Below, piece by piece: positions 32,790 to 45,200 of a stretch of 64,000 nucleotides of DNA. The notes under the pieces were generated by a model. That model saw nothing but the letters and a program-made list of their open reading frames with translations. It was not told the DNA's origin and searched no databases. Position numbers and translations under genes: made by a program. The stretch's first letter is position 1, and every line of letters starts with the position of its first letter. Location: positions 18,125,937 through 18,189,936 of the forward strand of contig CM039130.1 in NCBI GenBank assembly GCA_022036555.1, given 5' to 3'. The stretch comes from Microstegium vimineum. Lineage: Eukaryota; Streptophyta; Magnoliopsida; Poales; Poaceae.

Positions 32790-35700
32790 TGTAACACCCT
32801 AGGTGTTAAGCTTGCATTGCATATCATTTCATAAGCATAGGCACAAGCATCATTACATTCATGCATTTCAATGATCATATGAAATGATAACCCTAAGTGA
32901 TCACCTTGTTTTTCATGTATGTATGTGTTAACTTACACCTAGTTTTGAATGAGTTAGACTTGTATAACCAAGTGCTTGATGTTTTGATCATTAACAATCA
33001 TCTAGAAATATTTAGGGATGAAAATGGAATCATGTTTATGTTCATGATCAAGTCAAAATTTGCTTCTAGGGTTTAAGCTTTAATGATTGACCCTAGGAAC
33101 CCTTTTTCTTGATTTAACAAATTGACCCTGTTAATTACCTTGTATGAAAACGTTGTCTTAAGCAAAGTTGTAGAGTTTTTAATTTTGCACAAACTTTTTT
33201 TAGCCACCTTGAGGTGATTTGGATTCTAAAATACCCTAATTAGCCAATTAAGGCTGATTTGGGGGCTGTTTTAGTCCTCTAAAATCGCCTAAGTCCTAAG
33301 TGACTTGCAGTTTGAATGATGCCATGTTTGAATGCTTATAGATTGAAATCCAAACCATTTCAGTTCAAACAAATTGCACCAAAGTTGGAGTTCAACTATA
33401 GCTCTATCTACTGATGCAATTGGTTGAAGCTAAGACGCGAGGTTTAGCAAGATAATCAAGTTGCAAATCGCTACGTCAGTCGGTCTGATCAGGCGTTTGA
33501 ACGCCGAGGCAGAGCGCGCCGACCGGTCGGTGGCCGACCGCGTCAGGCATCGCCTGCCGCATGGCAGTCGTACACCGGCGTTTGGCCCAAGCCGGCCGCG
33601 CGATGGCGAGCCAAACACTCCACCTCGACCGCACTCACGCCCGGGCCCTCACTCTCTCCCTCTCCTCTCTGCTTCAAGCGAGAGCACAACCGCGCCATTT
33701 CCGAGCAGTAGCACCGTCGCCGAGCTCGCTTGCACATCACACCACCGCATTGGCCGCCAAAACGCAGCCACAGCTTCGCCTTGCTCCGCTCCACTTTTTT
33801 CACTTCCGCGTTAGCCGCACAGGTGAGCCAGACCGAGCAGCGCCGCGGGCGCCATTGACGACCTAAGCTCTGCCGAGCTTTGCGCCGCCGTGGCCAGCCC
33901 AATCCAGTGCCTCTACCTTTCATCTAGCTCTCATACGCGGTAGTCTAGAGGGTGTAGATGCTCACCGAGGAGTCGGTTGAAGCGATTAGGGTTAGGGTTC
34001 ACTGGAATGGGAACTCCGCCGCGTGCACGAGCACGGCACCCGCAACACCGGTGAGAGTTGTGCTGGGCTTCTCAGCGTCGCTCGTGCTCGTCCAAGTCGT
34101 GTTAGGGTTAGCTGGTTAGTTCGTAGTTAGTTGACCGCAGTTGGTTGAAGCGGTAGTGCATCACCGTTGTCGGAACAGAAAGACCCCGCTGTCGTGAACT
34201 CGCCACCATGCCGCTGTGCATGTGTCCAAGCTCATCGGAGGGCTTGCATGGCCTCAATTCGGGCTAGATCAAACCTCTAGGGTTCCGTACAGGTGTAGCC
34301 ACCGCTAGTTTGGTCAGTAGCCTTGCGCCGGCCAGCGTAAGAGCCGTCGCGCCGCCGTGCCGCCATGGTCGCCGTCGAACATGCTCCGGTGAACCTAGGG
34401 TACAACCAGCTACATGGTTCGATGCGGGTTGCGAAGGAGAACACCGCCGTGGGGTTGGTTTGGCCAGAAACCTTGCCGCCGGTGAGAGATCGACAGTCGA
34501 GCACCTCCAGTGCGTCGGCTCTGTGAGAGGAGGAGCTGACCAGTGGGTCCCGCGTGTCATAGGCTCTAAAGTGTTTTCTATGTTGTTTTGTTTCAGTTTT
34601 GTTTGCTAACTTTGGAAATGCATAACTAATTCCAGAGAAATGCTAAAAAATTTGAAGTCTGTTTTGTTAGCTTTGTTATATTTTTATATATGCATGAAAA
34701 ATATAATATGACCTGTTGTTACTGTTCCTTGGTGCTGTTTTAATCAAACGGACAGTAAGCTTTATATGCTTAAATTAACTTGTTTAATTCATATCAGGAG
34801 CTTGGTACGTGCTAAAATCATGGTTCTTGTTTTGTTGAGTTTGTCTTAGCATGCACTTCCCATGAAAAATGTTAAAGTGCCAGTAACCTTTAATTTATTT
34901 GCATGTTGTACTTCTTTAGATCAGATGCTTATATATTTAAATGCAAATTTGCTATTTTGCTAAGCTAAGTTTTATGTGTTTACTATGCTTGGAAATTTTT
35001 GTACATGTGTCACTTGCTTAGTATAAGCTAAGAAAAATATGAAATCTGTTGTTTCACACTTTTCAAATTGTTTAAGTATTTAATGCTCAAAGTATGCTTG
35101 TTTCCTCATCACCAGCAAAGAAGTAATTTTAACCCTATTTTATGTGTGTTTTTTTGTTGATGTGGGGAATACCAAAGTGGTATCTAATTATGCAATCTTG
35201 CTTTTCTAATTTTATCATAATTTTTGGAATGTTGATTAAAAGCTTTATATCTATTCTAAGTGCTATCTGGAATCTGTTAAAACAGCTAGAACCTGTTTTA
35301 TTTCTAGAATTGTTTGAGCTACTCATGTTTAGTTTTAACAGTAGCTATGACTTTGTTGTAGATAACTTGTTGATCTATCTGGTGTTTAATTTGACCTGGG
35401 TATATTTTACAATTTCAACCTCAAATCTATGTTTTCCTGTTTTCTTCTAAACAACTTTGCTTGTTGTGTCTGTTAGTCCTTTATAATGTTGGATTTAGCT
35501 GGGGAGTTTATGGAATGTTTTGTAGACAATTTCATAATCTTTCCAGAATGTCCAAGTTTGTAATTTTTGGTTGTGTGTAGCTTTACCTATATAGTTTTCT
35601 TTCAGCTGCTGTTTTGAATGCTTAAATGCCTTGTGTTAGTATAGCAAGTGACTTAAACCATAGTTATGTTTAAGTGCAGGTGTAAGAGAGCTTACCTCAG

Positions 35701-37625
35701 AGGAGAAGCTCTATAACAGGTTGCTAAAGAAGGGTAAGTGCTAATCTCTCTACAACAGAGGAGATTTGCACCTACTCGGTAAACGAGTATAAATTGTTGC
35801 ATCATACATTCATCATGATCACTCATTCATGTGCATTAGACATGTCTCATTTCCGATATATGACTTGTCATATATGTTGGATCTTCATACATGTATACAT
35901 GCATCCAGGATCATCGGAGGGAGTAACAATGTTGGAGTTTGGGGAGCCGGAAGGAGGAGTCCCATAGGAGATTCCAGCTCCAGAAGTTCCAGAAGAAGGA
36001 GGACAGGGCTCTGACCTTCCTGAGTGCCCAAACCACCTTCCCTCCACCTTCGTAAAAGGCAAGCCCCGGAGCATTTATACACCTCCATTACTCTATTTAA
36101 AAGTATTTTACTTACAATGCCACCACTTGTTTGTGCATTAAGTTGATAGGAGTTGGATGAAACCCCTGCTGCATTATACCCCCCTGGTCCAACAAAAAGA
36201 ACCTTGTAGGCCCAGGATCGAAACCTTTGCTTAGCCATGCTTAGACCGGTAGCATGGGTGGTCTATCATCCCCACAAAAGATAGGATGCTGGTCACGGTT
36301 GGCTATATTTTCTATCGTGGAAAATAACCATGTGGAAGTAATAAATCGAGACCGGGAGGACAAGGTGTTTGTGAGCCACTTGACTTGGAGGTCTTGTGAG
36401 CGGGTTCTCTCCGCCCATGTCGTTAGGCAATGGATCGTGGTTGGACATCTGCCGAGATTGAACGCATGCCTCCTTCATAGCTGGCTGAATAACTCGTTTC
36501 GACCGCGAAGCTTAACTCTATATGTTTGGGCCGGAATCCCCTCCTAGTTGGGTCATGAAGACCGCGAGCAGCATACTAGTCGTGGGCAAGTATGACCTGA
36601 GCTACCTGGCTAGGACCGTGGGCAGGATCTACTTGAGCAACCTGGCTATCCGTGAGTCGCTACTCATGCCGGTACCGGGGGACCCACGGCTACCCGAGCT
36701 ATAGTGAAGGTGACCCGAATAAGTGTGTCGGCAGACATACTTGGGTGTGATTGAGGAATAAACCTCCAGCTGGATTGGAATTCGATTCAAATCGCGGTCT
36801 CTCCCCGTCAGTGAGAAACTTGAAAGATCTTCCTCCCACTGTAGAAACTTGAACTCTAATAATTAACCAAAAGATGGTTATATGGTTTTGATGCCAAGCA
36901 CAATATGGTTATTATTGTTTGATAACTCAGTGTATGCTCTAGAACAGGTGCTAATGGGATCTATTAATGTTACTTAATCTACTGCCAAATAATGTTTTAT
37001 GATTACGAGAATACATGAGTAATTAGGATGCTCTTTTATGCAAAAGTATGCTATCTCATGAGATCCACCTGATAAAGCCTTGCATAATCCTTGAAGTGTC
37101 TATGGTTATATATATATATATATTATCTGTTGGGTAAGTATAGCTGAGTACAATTGAGTACTCAGGGTTTCTTTACCCTTGTTGTAGATGGTATGGTCTA
37201 TTCTGGCTATTGTCAGGCATGCCTCTATCATGCATGTGATGATGAGTGAAGACCATGGGCAATGGTGGATTCTGATGTCTCTCCTTGTTGCTTTTGATGG
37301 GACTATACTAAGCATGACACTGTATTTGCTCTAAACAGTTTGAAATGGGTATTTGTGAAATCTGAACTTCCTCTACTTTGATTTGAACTTGGTGTTGTAA
37401 TAACACTTCTTTAAACTCTATTGTATTATTATTTCGTTTCGAACTTATCACTATGGATGTGTGGTTATTGAATCGAGTACGATCTCGGGTTGTTACTTAT
37501 ATTGTGGTTTGAAATCCTTCGTGATTTCAAGGACTACCGGGCTTATATGGGCTCTAGTGTGACAGTGTTATCGGAAACGGTGACCATTGCACTAGTGCTC
37601 TTATAGGTTGGGTGGTTCCGTGACA
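32790..37625 (+). mobile_element. Solo LTR C (second long TGTAACACCC family)
   Basis: 4836 bp, starting TGTAACACCCTAGGTG and ending GGTTCCGTGACA, inserted in the RNase H of element E with a 5-bp duplication (one mismatch). It has no internal region, so it is a recombined single LTR. It is homologous to LTR D over about 4.2 kb, in opposite orientation. A GC-rich block (33460-34560) contains AGGGTTAGGGTT (33989-34000). Open stretches such as 33461-33814 lie in this block, lack any domain and are not conserved in frame in D; I do not call them genes. Lineage not provable from an LTR alone; Tekay-like is a guess. Confidence 0.85.
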
Positions 37626-38512
37626 TTGTCTATCACAAAGACTACTACCAACAACTCTTTTTCAGTGGTAGCATAATTGAGTTGTGGCCCAGACAAAGTT
37701 TTGCTAGCATAAGAAATAGCATAGTGCTTTTTATCTTTGGTTTGGCCTAAGACAGCACCTACTGCAAAGTCACTAGCATCACACATGATCTCAAAGGGTA
37801 GCATCCAATCGGGTGGTTGGATGATTGGAGCTGAAATGAGTGCTTTCTGAGAATTTCAAAAGCTTCATAACACTCATTAGTGAAAATGAAAAGGTACATC
37901 TTTGGCTAAAAGGCTAGTCAGGGGTCTAGCGATTTGGGAAAAGTTTTTAATGAAACACCTATAGAACCCTGCGTGGCCTAGAAAGCTTCGGATTCCTTTT
38001 ACATTTGTGGGAGGTGGAAGTTGCTCAATAACTTCAATCTTTGCTCTATCTACTTCTATCCCACGTTCGGACACCTTGTGTCATAGCACTATTCCTTCCC
38101 TAACCATGAAATGGCATGTTTCCCAGTTCAGGACTAAGTGCTTTTCTTCACACCGCTGTAAGACTTTGTCTAAATTCTCTAAACAATCGTCAAAGGTTTT
38201 GCCATAGACGGTAAAATCATCCATGAACACCTCCATGATTTTCTCGATCATGTCAGAGAAAATAGACATCATGCACTGTTGGAACAAAGCTGGATCATTG
38301 CACAATCCAAACGACATTCGTCGATAAGCATAAGTTCCATAAGGGCATGTAAAAGTGGTCTTACTTTGGTCATCAGGGTGGATCGGGATTTGATGATATC
38401 CGGAATAACCATCAAGGAAAGAAAAGAAAGAGTTCTTTGCAAGCCGTTCCAACATTTCATCAATGAAGGGTAATAGGAAGTGATCTTTCTTTGTAGCCTT
38501 GTTAAGTTTCCG
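37626..38512 (-). pseudogene. RT (main part) and RNase H start of element E
   Basis: Read on the minus strand from the F insertion point: RKLNKATKKDHF-type start, FLDGYSGYHQIPIHPDDQ (first catalytic aspartate), MSFGLCNDPALFQQCM, VFMDDFTVYG (FMDD in place of the usual YVDD/YADD), then SFLGHAGFYRCFIKNFSQIARPL and the RNase H beginning MCDASDFAVGAVLGQ...YATTEKELL. Stops at about 38078 and near 37874 and shifts break it. It ends inside RNase H at solo LTR C. The preceding RT start is on the other side of F (47672-48163). Confidence 0.88.
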
Positions 38513-38517
38513 GTAGT
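38513..38517. other. Target-site duplication of F, left
   Basis: GTAGT, identical to 47667-47671. It falls within the RT codons for CIDYRKLN of element E. Confidence 0.95.
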
Positions 38518-38699
38518 TGTTGACGGTAATTAAGAGCTATTTTGTCACCATCAAAATACCGTCAACATCCTCATTCTCCAAGGAAAGAAAGCATAACCTG
38601 ATCATATTGTGTCAAATAACTAGTTCCACATGTCCCATGAATATTTGATGCAGGTAATGACAATAGGGGACATTTGGGAGCCAGTGGGCCCACACAGGG

Positions 38700-39066
38700 G
38701 GTCGGCCGACCACCTTGTGGGGCCACTTGGCATCCTAAGCCCCCATGATCCAAGATCCACCCTTTAGATCACTCTCTATCCCTTGGATCCAAGTGTATCT
38801 CTTACCAACGGTCCAGATTCACATCACGAGGATTCATGGGCCCACATCAAGAAGATTAACGTGACAACTCAACTCAGAATCGACATCCAGGGCATATGAT
38901 AGGTGGGACCAGTATCCAGGAGGCAGAGGTGGCCAACAGACCCCACATGTGGTTCGGCCGAACCATAGGTGGGGCCCACCAGGCCCCCACTTAGCCCCTG
39001 ATCAATGGGCCATCTTCTAGAAGGTCCAGGAGGGCCCACAGGCCATGTTGTGGTTCGGCTGAACCA
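38700..39066 (+). promoter_or_regulatory. Palindrome cluster in F U3
   Basis: GGTCGGCCGACC (38700-38711, perfect), TGGTTCGGCCGAACCA (38950-38965, perfect 16 bp) and TGGTTCGGCTGAACCA (39051-39066, one central mismatch). All repeated in the other LTR. They lie 170-530 bp upstream of the TATA box. Likely sites for a dimeric DNA-binding protein; inference only. Confidence 0.55.
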
Positions 39067-39233
39067 ACATATGGCGGTTTCACCTCCCCAGCCGACTTAC
39101 CTACTCCCCACATGATGGAAACCAGCACCATTGATCCTTAGGCAGTTCTGAAGTCGGTTGGATCCAACGGTGGCTTATGGAGGTGGCGCGGATCGCTGAT
39201 GTGGCACAAGAGTAACCCCTACTCCACCTCTAG

Positions 39234-39242
39234 CTATAAATA
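39234..39242 (+). promoter_or_regulatory. TATA box, F 5' LTR
   Basis: CTATAAATA followed by a C-run, same position in the other F LTR. Confidence 0.65.
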
Positions 39243-39580
39243 CCCCCCCTAGGCCTTCACTCTCAACTCATGTCTCATTGGAGAAACACTAATCCTTAGT
39301 CTCTTAGCGGAGCTCTCTAGTAGTGCTATGCTAGTTGGACGAGAGTGAGGAAGGTCTTCTGGAGAAAGCCCCGGGCCTGTCAGGAATCTTCTCCGGAGTT
39401 CTTCCTCGGCGGATGCGAGTCTCTTGTAAGTTCAGCTCTTGTAAGTGACTTCTTCCGAGTTCTTTATAGTATTTGATATTATAAGTCTGGGTTAGCTATT
39501 ATACACTTTTCCTGCTTGTTCATCGCTTTACTTTAAGTAGAGTGCTTTAGCCTTTAGCTGAGGTTAAAGTAGTAAGAATA

Positions 39581-39600
39581 GTGTAGACGTGGTGTCTAGA
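39581..39600 (+). promoter_or_regulatory. ACGTGG-containing motif shared with E, F 5' LTR
   Basis: GTGTAGACGTGGTGTCTAGA, the complement of the E motif. In the F 3' LTR (47210-47229) the core has changed from ACGT to AAGT. Confidence 0.5.
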
Positions 39601-40047
39601 CTAGATCTTACCTTTGTAAACCGTTTATCGTGTGGATTGTTTGTGGATGCTAGTAGAAGGTGACAACTCTATCTAGTCTTTGTATTCCACCATGCGTGTC
39701 AGATAAGTTCTTAAAAGGTAGGGCTTCAATACAACATGATGGTGTGGTCTGGTTAGAGTTTTGCCCTCTTTCTGATCTATCCCATCGCCTCCTGCAAGAG
39801 AAGGGCTGATAAAGCCAGTATAACCAGCTATTCCTTGTTAGATATCTCTACTATATCGAACCTCTCAACCCAGTTATCATAGTCTCCCTTGATCCATGAT
39901 AGGACATATCTATATTCCTAGTTAGATCACTATCGTTCCCCGAGGAAAATACGATACCTGGAATACTCTTGGTGAAGTGCTACATCGGTATAATATGTGC
40001 GCTTGCGGATTTATCCAATAGTCATAAGAAATACCAACAAGCATTTC

Positions 40048-40065
40048 TGGAGCCGTTCTCGGGGA
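40048..40065 (+). promoter_or_regulatory. Primer binding site of F
   Basis: TGGAGCCGTTCTCGGGGA, matching 15 of 18 positions of the aspartate-tRNA-type site TGGCGCCGTTGCCGGGGA used by Athila and related elements. Confidence 0.7.
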
Positions 40066-40148
40066 ATGGTAGCTGTTTTAACTAGTATCCTTTGGTCCTA
40101 TTATCCTTGTTTTATCTTTCTTTTCATTTTATCCTTTTCATATACACC

Positions 40149-41470
40149 ATGAATGAACCATCCATCTCTCATCTTACTTTTCCAAAGGGCCATAGTTTGG
40201 AACCACCACCATCATCATATCACATCCTTTCACTTAGCTATGAGCTTCGCCCTAGCTTCATAGCCAAAGTTCGGGAACAACCTTTTTCTGGGGATGAAGA
40301 TGAAAATCCTTGCACTCACCTACGTGACTTTGAACAATTGTGTTCATGTCTCAACATCCAAGGGATGAGGCGAGGTACCCTTAAGTGGAAGCTATTTCCA
40401 TTTTCTTTGACGGGAATAGCCAAACGATGGTACCTTTGCAACGTAGGTAGTGTAAATGGAGAATGGGAAAGATTACAATCCAAATTCTGCCTCACTTTCT
40501 TCCCTATTCCTCGCATTGTTCATCTTCGAAAAGAGGTCATCAACTTCTCACAAAAGGAGAAAGAACCTCTTGGTGCGGCATGGGCCCGTCTTTTAGAGCT
40601 ATCATCATCTGGCCCGGATCTTGCTATAACCAAGCCAACATTGTTACAACACTTTTATGGTGATCTTAGCAAAGATTCCGCACAACTTCTTGATATAACT
40701 TCTGGGGAGCCTTCCTGTGTTTATCCGTTAGTGCAGGGAAGAATCTTCTTACAAAGATTCTTGAGAACACCCCCTCTACTAACGATTATAATGAAGGACC
40801 CAAGGAAGAACAAAAACCAGCCCCTGGAAAAGAATCCTCGATAGCTGAATCACCACCATTTCTATCCAAAGATTCTACCATTGATCCTGAACCACAAATA
40901 CCACAAATACCACAAATCTCGAAGGAAGAAAAAATTCAACTCCTAAATCATTCCTTCGAGTTCGAGGCTAATCGTTCATATGATCTTAATGGTTTCGGGA
41001 ATGTCCAAAATGATCCTTTCCTAAAGAGACCTTCTAAGAAACATCTTTCTAGACCTCTCATGAAGGGATCTCTTCAAAAACCTCCCAAATCAACATCATC
41101 TTATGCCTCTACTTCCCACATGGAACATCAGGAAAAGTCTGGGATATTTGATGAAGAAATGTCGAGTGAGTTTATAGAAGAACTCAAGTGTTTAGAAGCC
41201 AAATCTATCCTCTCCTTCTCTATGCCCACCTCTGACTTATCCTACGAACCCATTTCTACACCCATCCTTGATCCTGATGATCCCCCATGTGTTCCTTCAT
41301 TCAAGTCTGATGATGACCCACTTAATGACTCTGGGAATTCATTAAGACACCCGAGGCATGGAAGCCATGATGGTCATAAATCTGACCAAGAAGAGCATAA
41401 TCAACGGTTAGAGCCTCTGTCTACCGTTGTAAGCCAGGAATGGTTGGATAAAGCCGAGTCTTCAAAATAA
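40149..41470 (+). pseudogene. Gag of element F
   Basis: Capsid protein; start chosen at ATG 40149 (MNEPSISH), since the preceding open codons are leader. Athila-type gag block: NPCTHLRDFEQLCSCLNI, LKWKLFPFSLTGIAKRWY, VNGEWERLQSKFCLTFFP, EPLGAAWARLLEL. A frameshift near 40730 ends the first frame at 40844; the protein continues in another frame with a serine/proline-rich linker to 41470 (stop). The corresponding gag of E has the same blocks, with roughly half of residues alike by eye. It would allow F to build or join particles. Frame-broken as it stands. Confidence 0.85.
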
Positions 41471-41479
41471 GTCACTAAA

Positions 41480-42277
41480 ATGCCGACACATGTAAGGAGA
41501 ATATCCTGTCAAGTGTTGGGCATTAATGGTGAAATTTTCTACGATCCTAGCCTCGGGATCAACATCATTCCTCATTTCCATGTTCCAATATCATCAAAGA
41601 ATCATCTATCCCAATCACAAAAACACCTTAAACTCCCCAATGGTCAAATCCTTGATTGTTTAGGAGTCCTTCATAATGTTCTTGTGATGGTTGATGATCT
41701 CAAGATCTTCCTAGATTTCCATATCTTTGACCTTCCTGGACTTTCCTTTCATCTTACCTTTATCGGAAGGCCAATCATGAGAATATTGGACAACACAATG
41801 GGAAATGAGAAGCTTGGACATAGAATAGGTGAAGATTATCTACCCGTTTGGTCTTCTCGACCTCTCATCAAAGGGTTAGAATCCAAACCAGTTCTTGATC
41901 CAAGGGGTGAGCTTATGTCAATCTCGCTAACAGCCATGACCCATTCAAGCCTTAAGAATGACTTGAAATGTCATGAGAAAGAAAGTGCTCACCCACTCCC
42001 ACAAATGGAAGATTCTACAAATGAGCATGAAGGTTATTCCCCGATCTTCCAATCAAATCCATGCTCAAATGAGAAAACTCCCAAATCAATCCTTCCCTCT
42101 ACCATGACTACACACATGATCTACAACCCCTTCATTCTTCTTGTTTCTAAAATCTTTGCAAGGTTGGTTGTAGATGTGTTTGTCTACCACAAATTTTGCA
42201 AATCTTGTAGTAGTTTTGGTCTTGAGGATAGGTTTGAAAATGTTGGAGTTGAAGGGGAAACCGCTTCACCAGCATGA
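41480..42277 (+). pseudogene. Protease-like region of element F
   Basis: 265-codon frame following Gag after one stop and a 9-base gap. The segment CQVLGINGEIFYDPSLGINIIP is positioned like the retropepsin active site, but the D-(S/T)-G triplet is replaced. It continues with FLDFHIFDLPGLSF and FIGRPIMRIL, like the flap and the conserved end before RT. E has a related region with the same loss. After about residue 110 there is no recognisable domain and no RT follows. Function uncertain: a decayed protease, or a fold retained for another role. Confidence 0.65.
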
Positions 42278-45200
42278 GTTGCACTTGAAGGTTTCCCAAA
42301 GACAAGCTTGTGTATTAAAATTAAGCACTTTTGGGAGCTAACCCAAATCTTCTTCTTTTCTATTAAAGTTTTCCTGTTAAAAAAAATATATAAAACAAAA
42401 CAAAAATATTTTTAGTTTCCCAAAATCCTAAAAGGAATAAAATGACTTTGTAAAATGAGATTAAGGGAATCTTTGTGAAATTGTTCCTTCGGGTATTTTT
42501 GTCACTAACCATTTCAGGTTTGAACAAAAAGAACAATGGAGCAAAACACAAGGTATGTCCAACCAAACATCCTTCAATAATAAAGCACATTTTTAAAGAA
42601 AATTTCACATCCTAGACTTAGATTTTCTCATTATCAAATGTTGCAAAATCCAAGTATGGGGGGAGTGTATTTCTCTAAGAAATTCATGTCAAGCTTCATT
42701 GTTTAATTTTGTTTGGTTGTCTCTACCTTGTTTTCTCTTTATACCTTGCTCATCTTGCTAAGTCACATAAAAAAATAATAAATAAAAAAAAATCTGCAAA
42801 TGCTCATCCGGTTCACCATCCATGATTCTCCTTTTTGAATCTCTTGATGCCTTCATGCTTCCTAGTTCTGTTATGAGTATGATTTGGTTTGGGAGTAGTG
42901 TACATACTCCTATAAGCTCTTTAAATTAAGCATGGTTCTTAGGTTAAATAGCTTTCCTTGATCAAATTAGACATGGTGTCAAGTTTGATTAATGAACCAA
43001 AAGTAAACCTGTATGGAATTTGGGTGTGCTTTTGGACTAACCCATGTAAGATAACTTCACAATTTTGGTGGTTAAGTCATGAGATCATAAGAGACAAATC
43101 AAGGTTTAAGGTAGTTTTGAAATAACCTTGTGCATCTTTGCCTTAACCTTGCTTGATTTTGAATTGGTGAGCAGTGATGGAACATCTCTTTCTATGCTAA
43201 AATGATAAAACCAACTTTTCTATAGTATAGAAGATGTCCTCTATTTCCATGACAACAATGCCATTGTTTCAAATTATTTGTGAATTCCTTCGGGTATGTG
43301 TTGTCCACTAATCCTTCGCAGGAGAGAAGAAATGAATGGAGGAAAGGGTCTGAGTACAATGTGTTGACCATTCGTCATCAGCAATATCGTGACACATGGA
43401 ATAGTCACGCTTCGAGATTACGACTGCAACACCTATAAAGGTAAATGGCCAATGTCCTAAAGTTTTCTATGAGCATGAAATTCCTGAGCAAGAAATTGAT
43501 ATGATAGATTTTGTTCTTAATCCAAATTAGAACTAAAATCTACATGTTTTAACTTTTTTTCAAATTTCGAAAAAGACCTTAGAAATGGCCTAGACTTAGC
43601 CTTGACTCCCCCCTCATGAAAGATCGGCCCATTTGGCCTCTAAAGTGGTTCGAGCGAACCTATCTTCGGGCCAAACAACCCGAAACTTCATGAGCTGACT
43701 CACCTGGCTCGACCAAGTTCAGAACATGGCTCGATCAGACGTTAGCTTTCAAAAAGGGATCGGCCGACCATGGATTTGGTCCTTTAGCCAAGCTCAGTAC
43801 TCCTGAGCGTTAGATCAACAGTTCTCTCCTGTTTCTAGCACGATCCAAGTGAAAATAGAGGCGAAGGGCGTTGGATTCTATCTTCTTTACCTCTCCCTTT
43901 CCTTCTTCCTCCTCTTACCTTGTTCTTCTTCACCACTAGTAGAAATTCCATCTTCTCTTGCTTCCCTTCTCAACTTCCTTGACCTCACCATGGTTCCACC
44001 AAGAAGAAGAGCGATATGGAAAAGTTTCTACGTGTTGTTGCCAAAGAAAGCTTTACCAACTTAGAAGAAAAGGTTTCTGAGGAAAGAATGGGGTGTCTCG
44101 GTCTTGAAGATAGCTTTAATGACTTTTGCATTATCACTAATGCAAAGCTCAAGCTCTTATCCAAAGTCTTTGAGAGAGAGGATCTCCTTGCCCCTCCTTC
44201 TCTTTAACCATCCTCTAGAGCCACCGGCATAACCTGCCGCATGGCCCTGATAGAAGAAAGCATGAAGAGATGCTTGTCATCCCTAATGCTAAGGCCATAG
44301 GAACTTCTCTCTCCATCTTCTCCCTTGGATTACCTTAGCCCTTCATAGCAACAAGATATTTAGGCTTGATAGTCTATCACTCATACGCCTAGGCTATCAA
44401 TGATAAAAGAAACTCTTGGTTCTGCTAGTATCTTACCCCAGCAGAACCCCTGCATTTGATCTTTCTCTGTCCTGTGTTGCAGTATGTTGTGAAACAAGTA
44501 TGGGCGGGTATCGGTCGACACCCCAACATACTATTTCACCAGATCGACCATGGAATCATGATGTACATGGCCATGACATATCCCACAACAAAATTGGTCT
44601 GAAATGGCCACTTTTGTGGATCGCTCGATCCACTTTGGATGCCAAAATTCAGAACAGACAGAGTAAATCAACATTCAGAGGTAAGGGATCTGAATGCAGA
44701 GTTCGAAGTGGCCAAACGGCCCCAGAGGGTGGTCGGCCGACCACACCTAAAAGGCCCGGGCCCACCAGCCAGCATCCTTTCAACTTCAAACAACTATTCT
44801 GACTGGTTTGCCACGTCTCTCCCTTTTTCCTCTATGCTTTTCATTTATTTTACTCATTTTTCTCTTTCAAAATAAAAATGAAATAAAAATAATTTCTTCA
44901 TGAAATTCATCACTTAGCTTAATTTTCTTTTAATATTGAATAAAACAAGAAGATCGCACCAAAATTAAAATTTTGAAAAGTGACATGATCTATGACGTTC
45001 TGAGGGTAAAAGCGTCATAAAGATGAATTCTTGCTTTTGCTTATGCTAGTGGGAAAATATCTTGATAGGGAACCATATTGACTAAGTTTTTGATTAATGT
45101 GATATAGTTCTCGGCTCATGATTCATACCCTATCTATTTAAGGTTCTTGAAGATTAACTTTTGAAAACGTCATAAAACCATAATGTCACTACTCCTCTAT

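Larger units (their letters stand above)
38518..40039 (+). repeat. 5' LTR of element F
   Basis: 1522 bp, starts TGTTGACGG and ends AAATACCAACA. Contains palindromes around CGGCCG (38700-38711, 38950-38965, 39051-39066) and a TATA box at 39234. Confidence 0.95.

Noticed and set aside
33461..33814. Open stretch in the CG-rich block of solo LTR C
   Set aside because: No domain; the homologous block in LTR D does not keep the frame.
37563..37572. Alternative end of solo LTR C at GTGTGACA near 37563-37572
   Set aside because: The RNase H reading frame of E resumes only after 37625 and the duplication fits there, so the end is at 37625.
38571..38753. Identical 60-codon minus-strand frame in both F LTRs (also 46202-46384)
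   Set aside because: Identical only because the two LTRs are nearly identical; antisense in U3 and without a domain.
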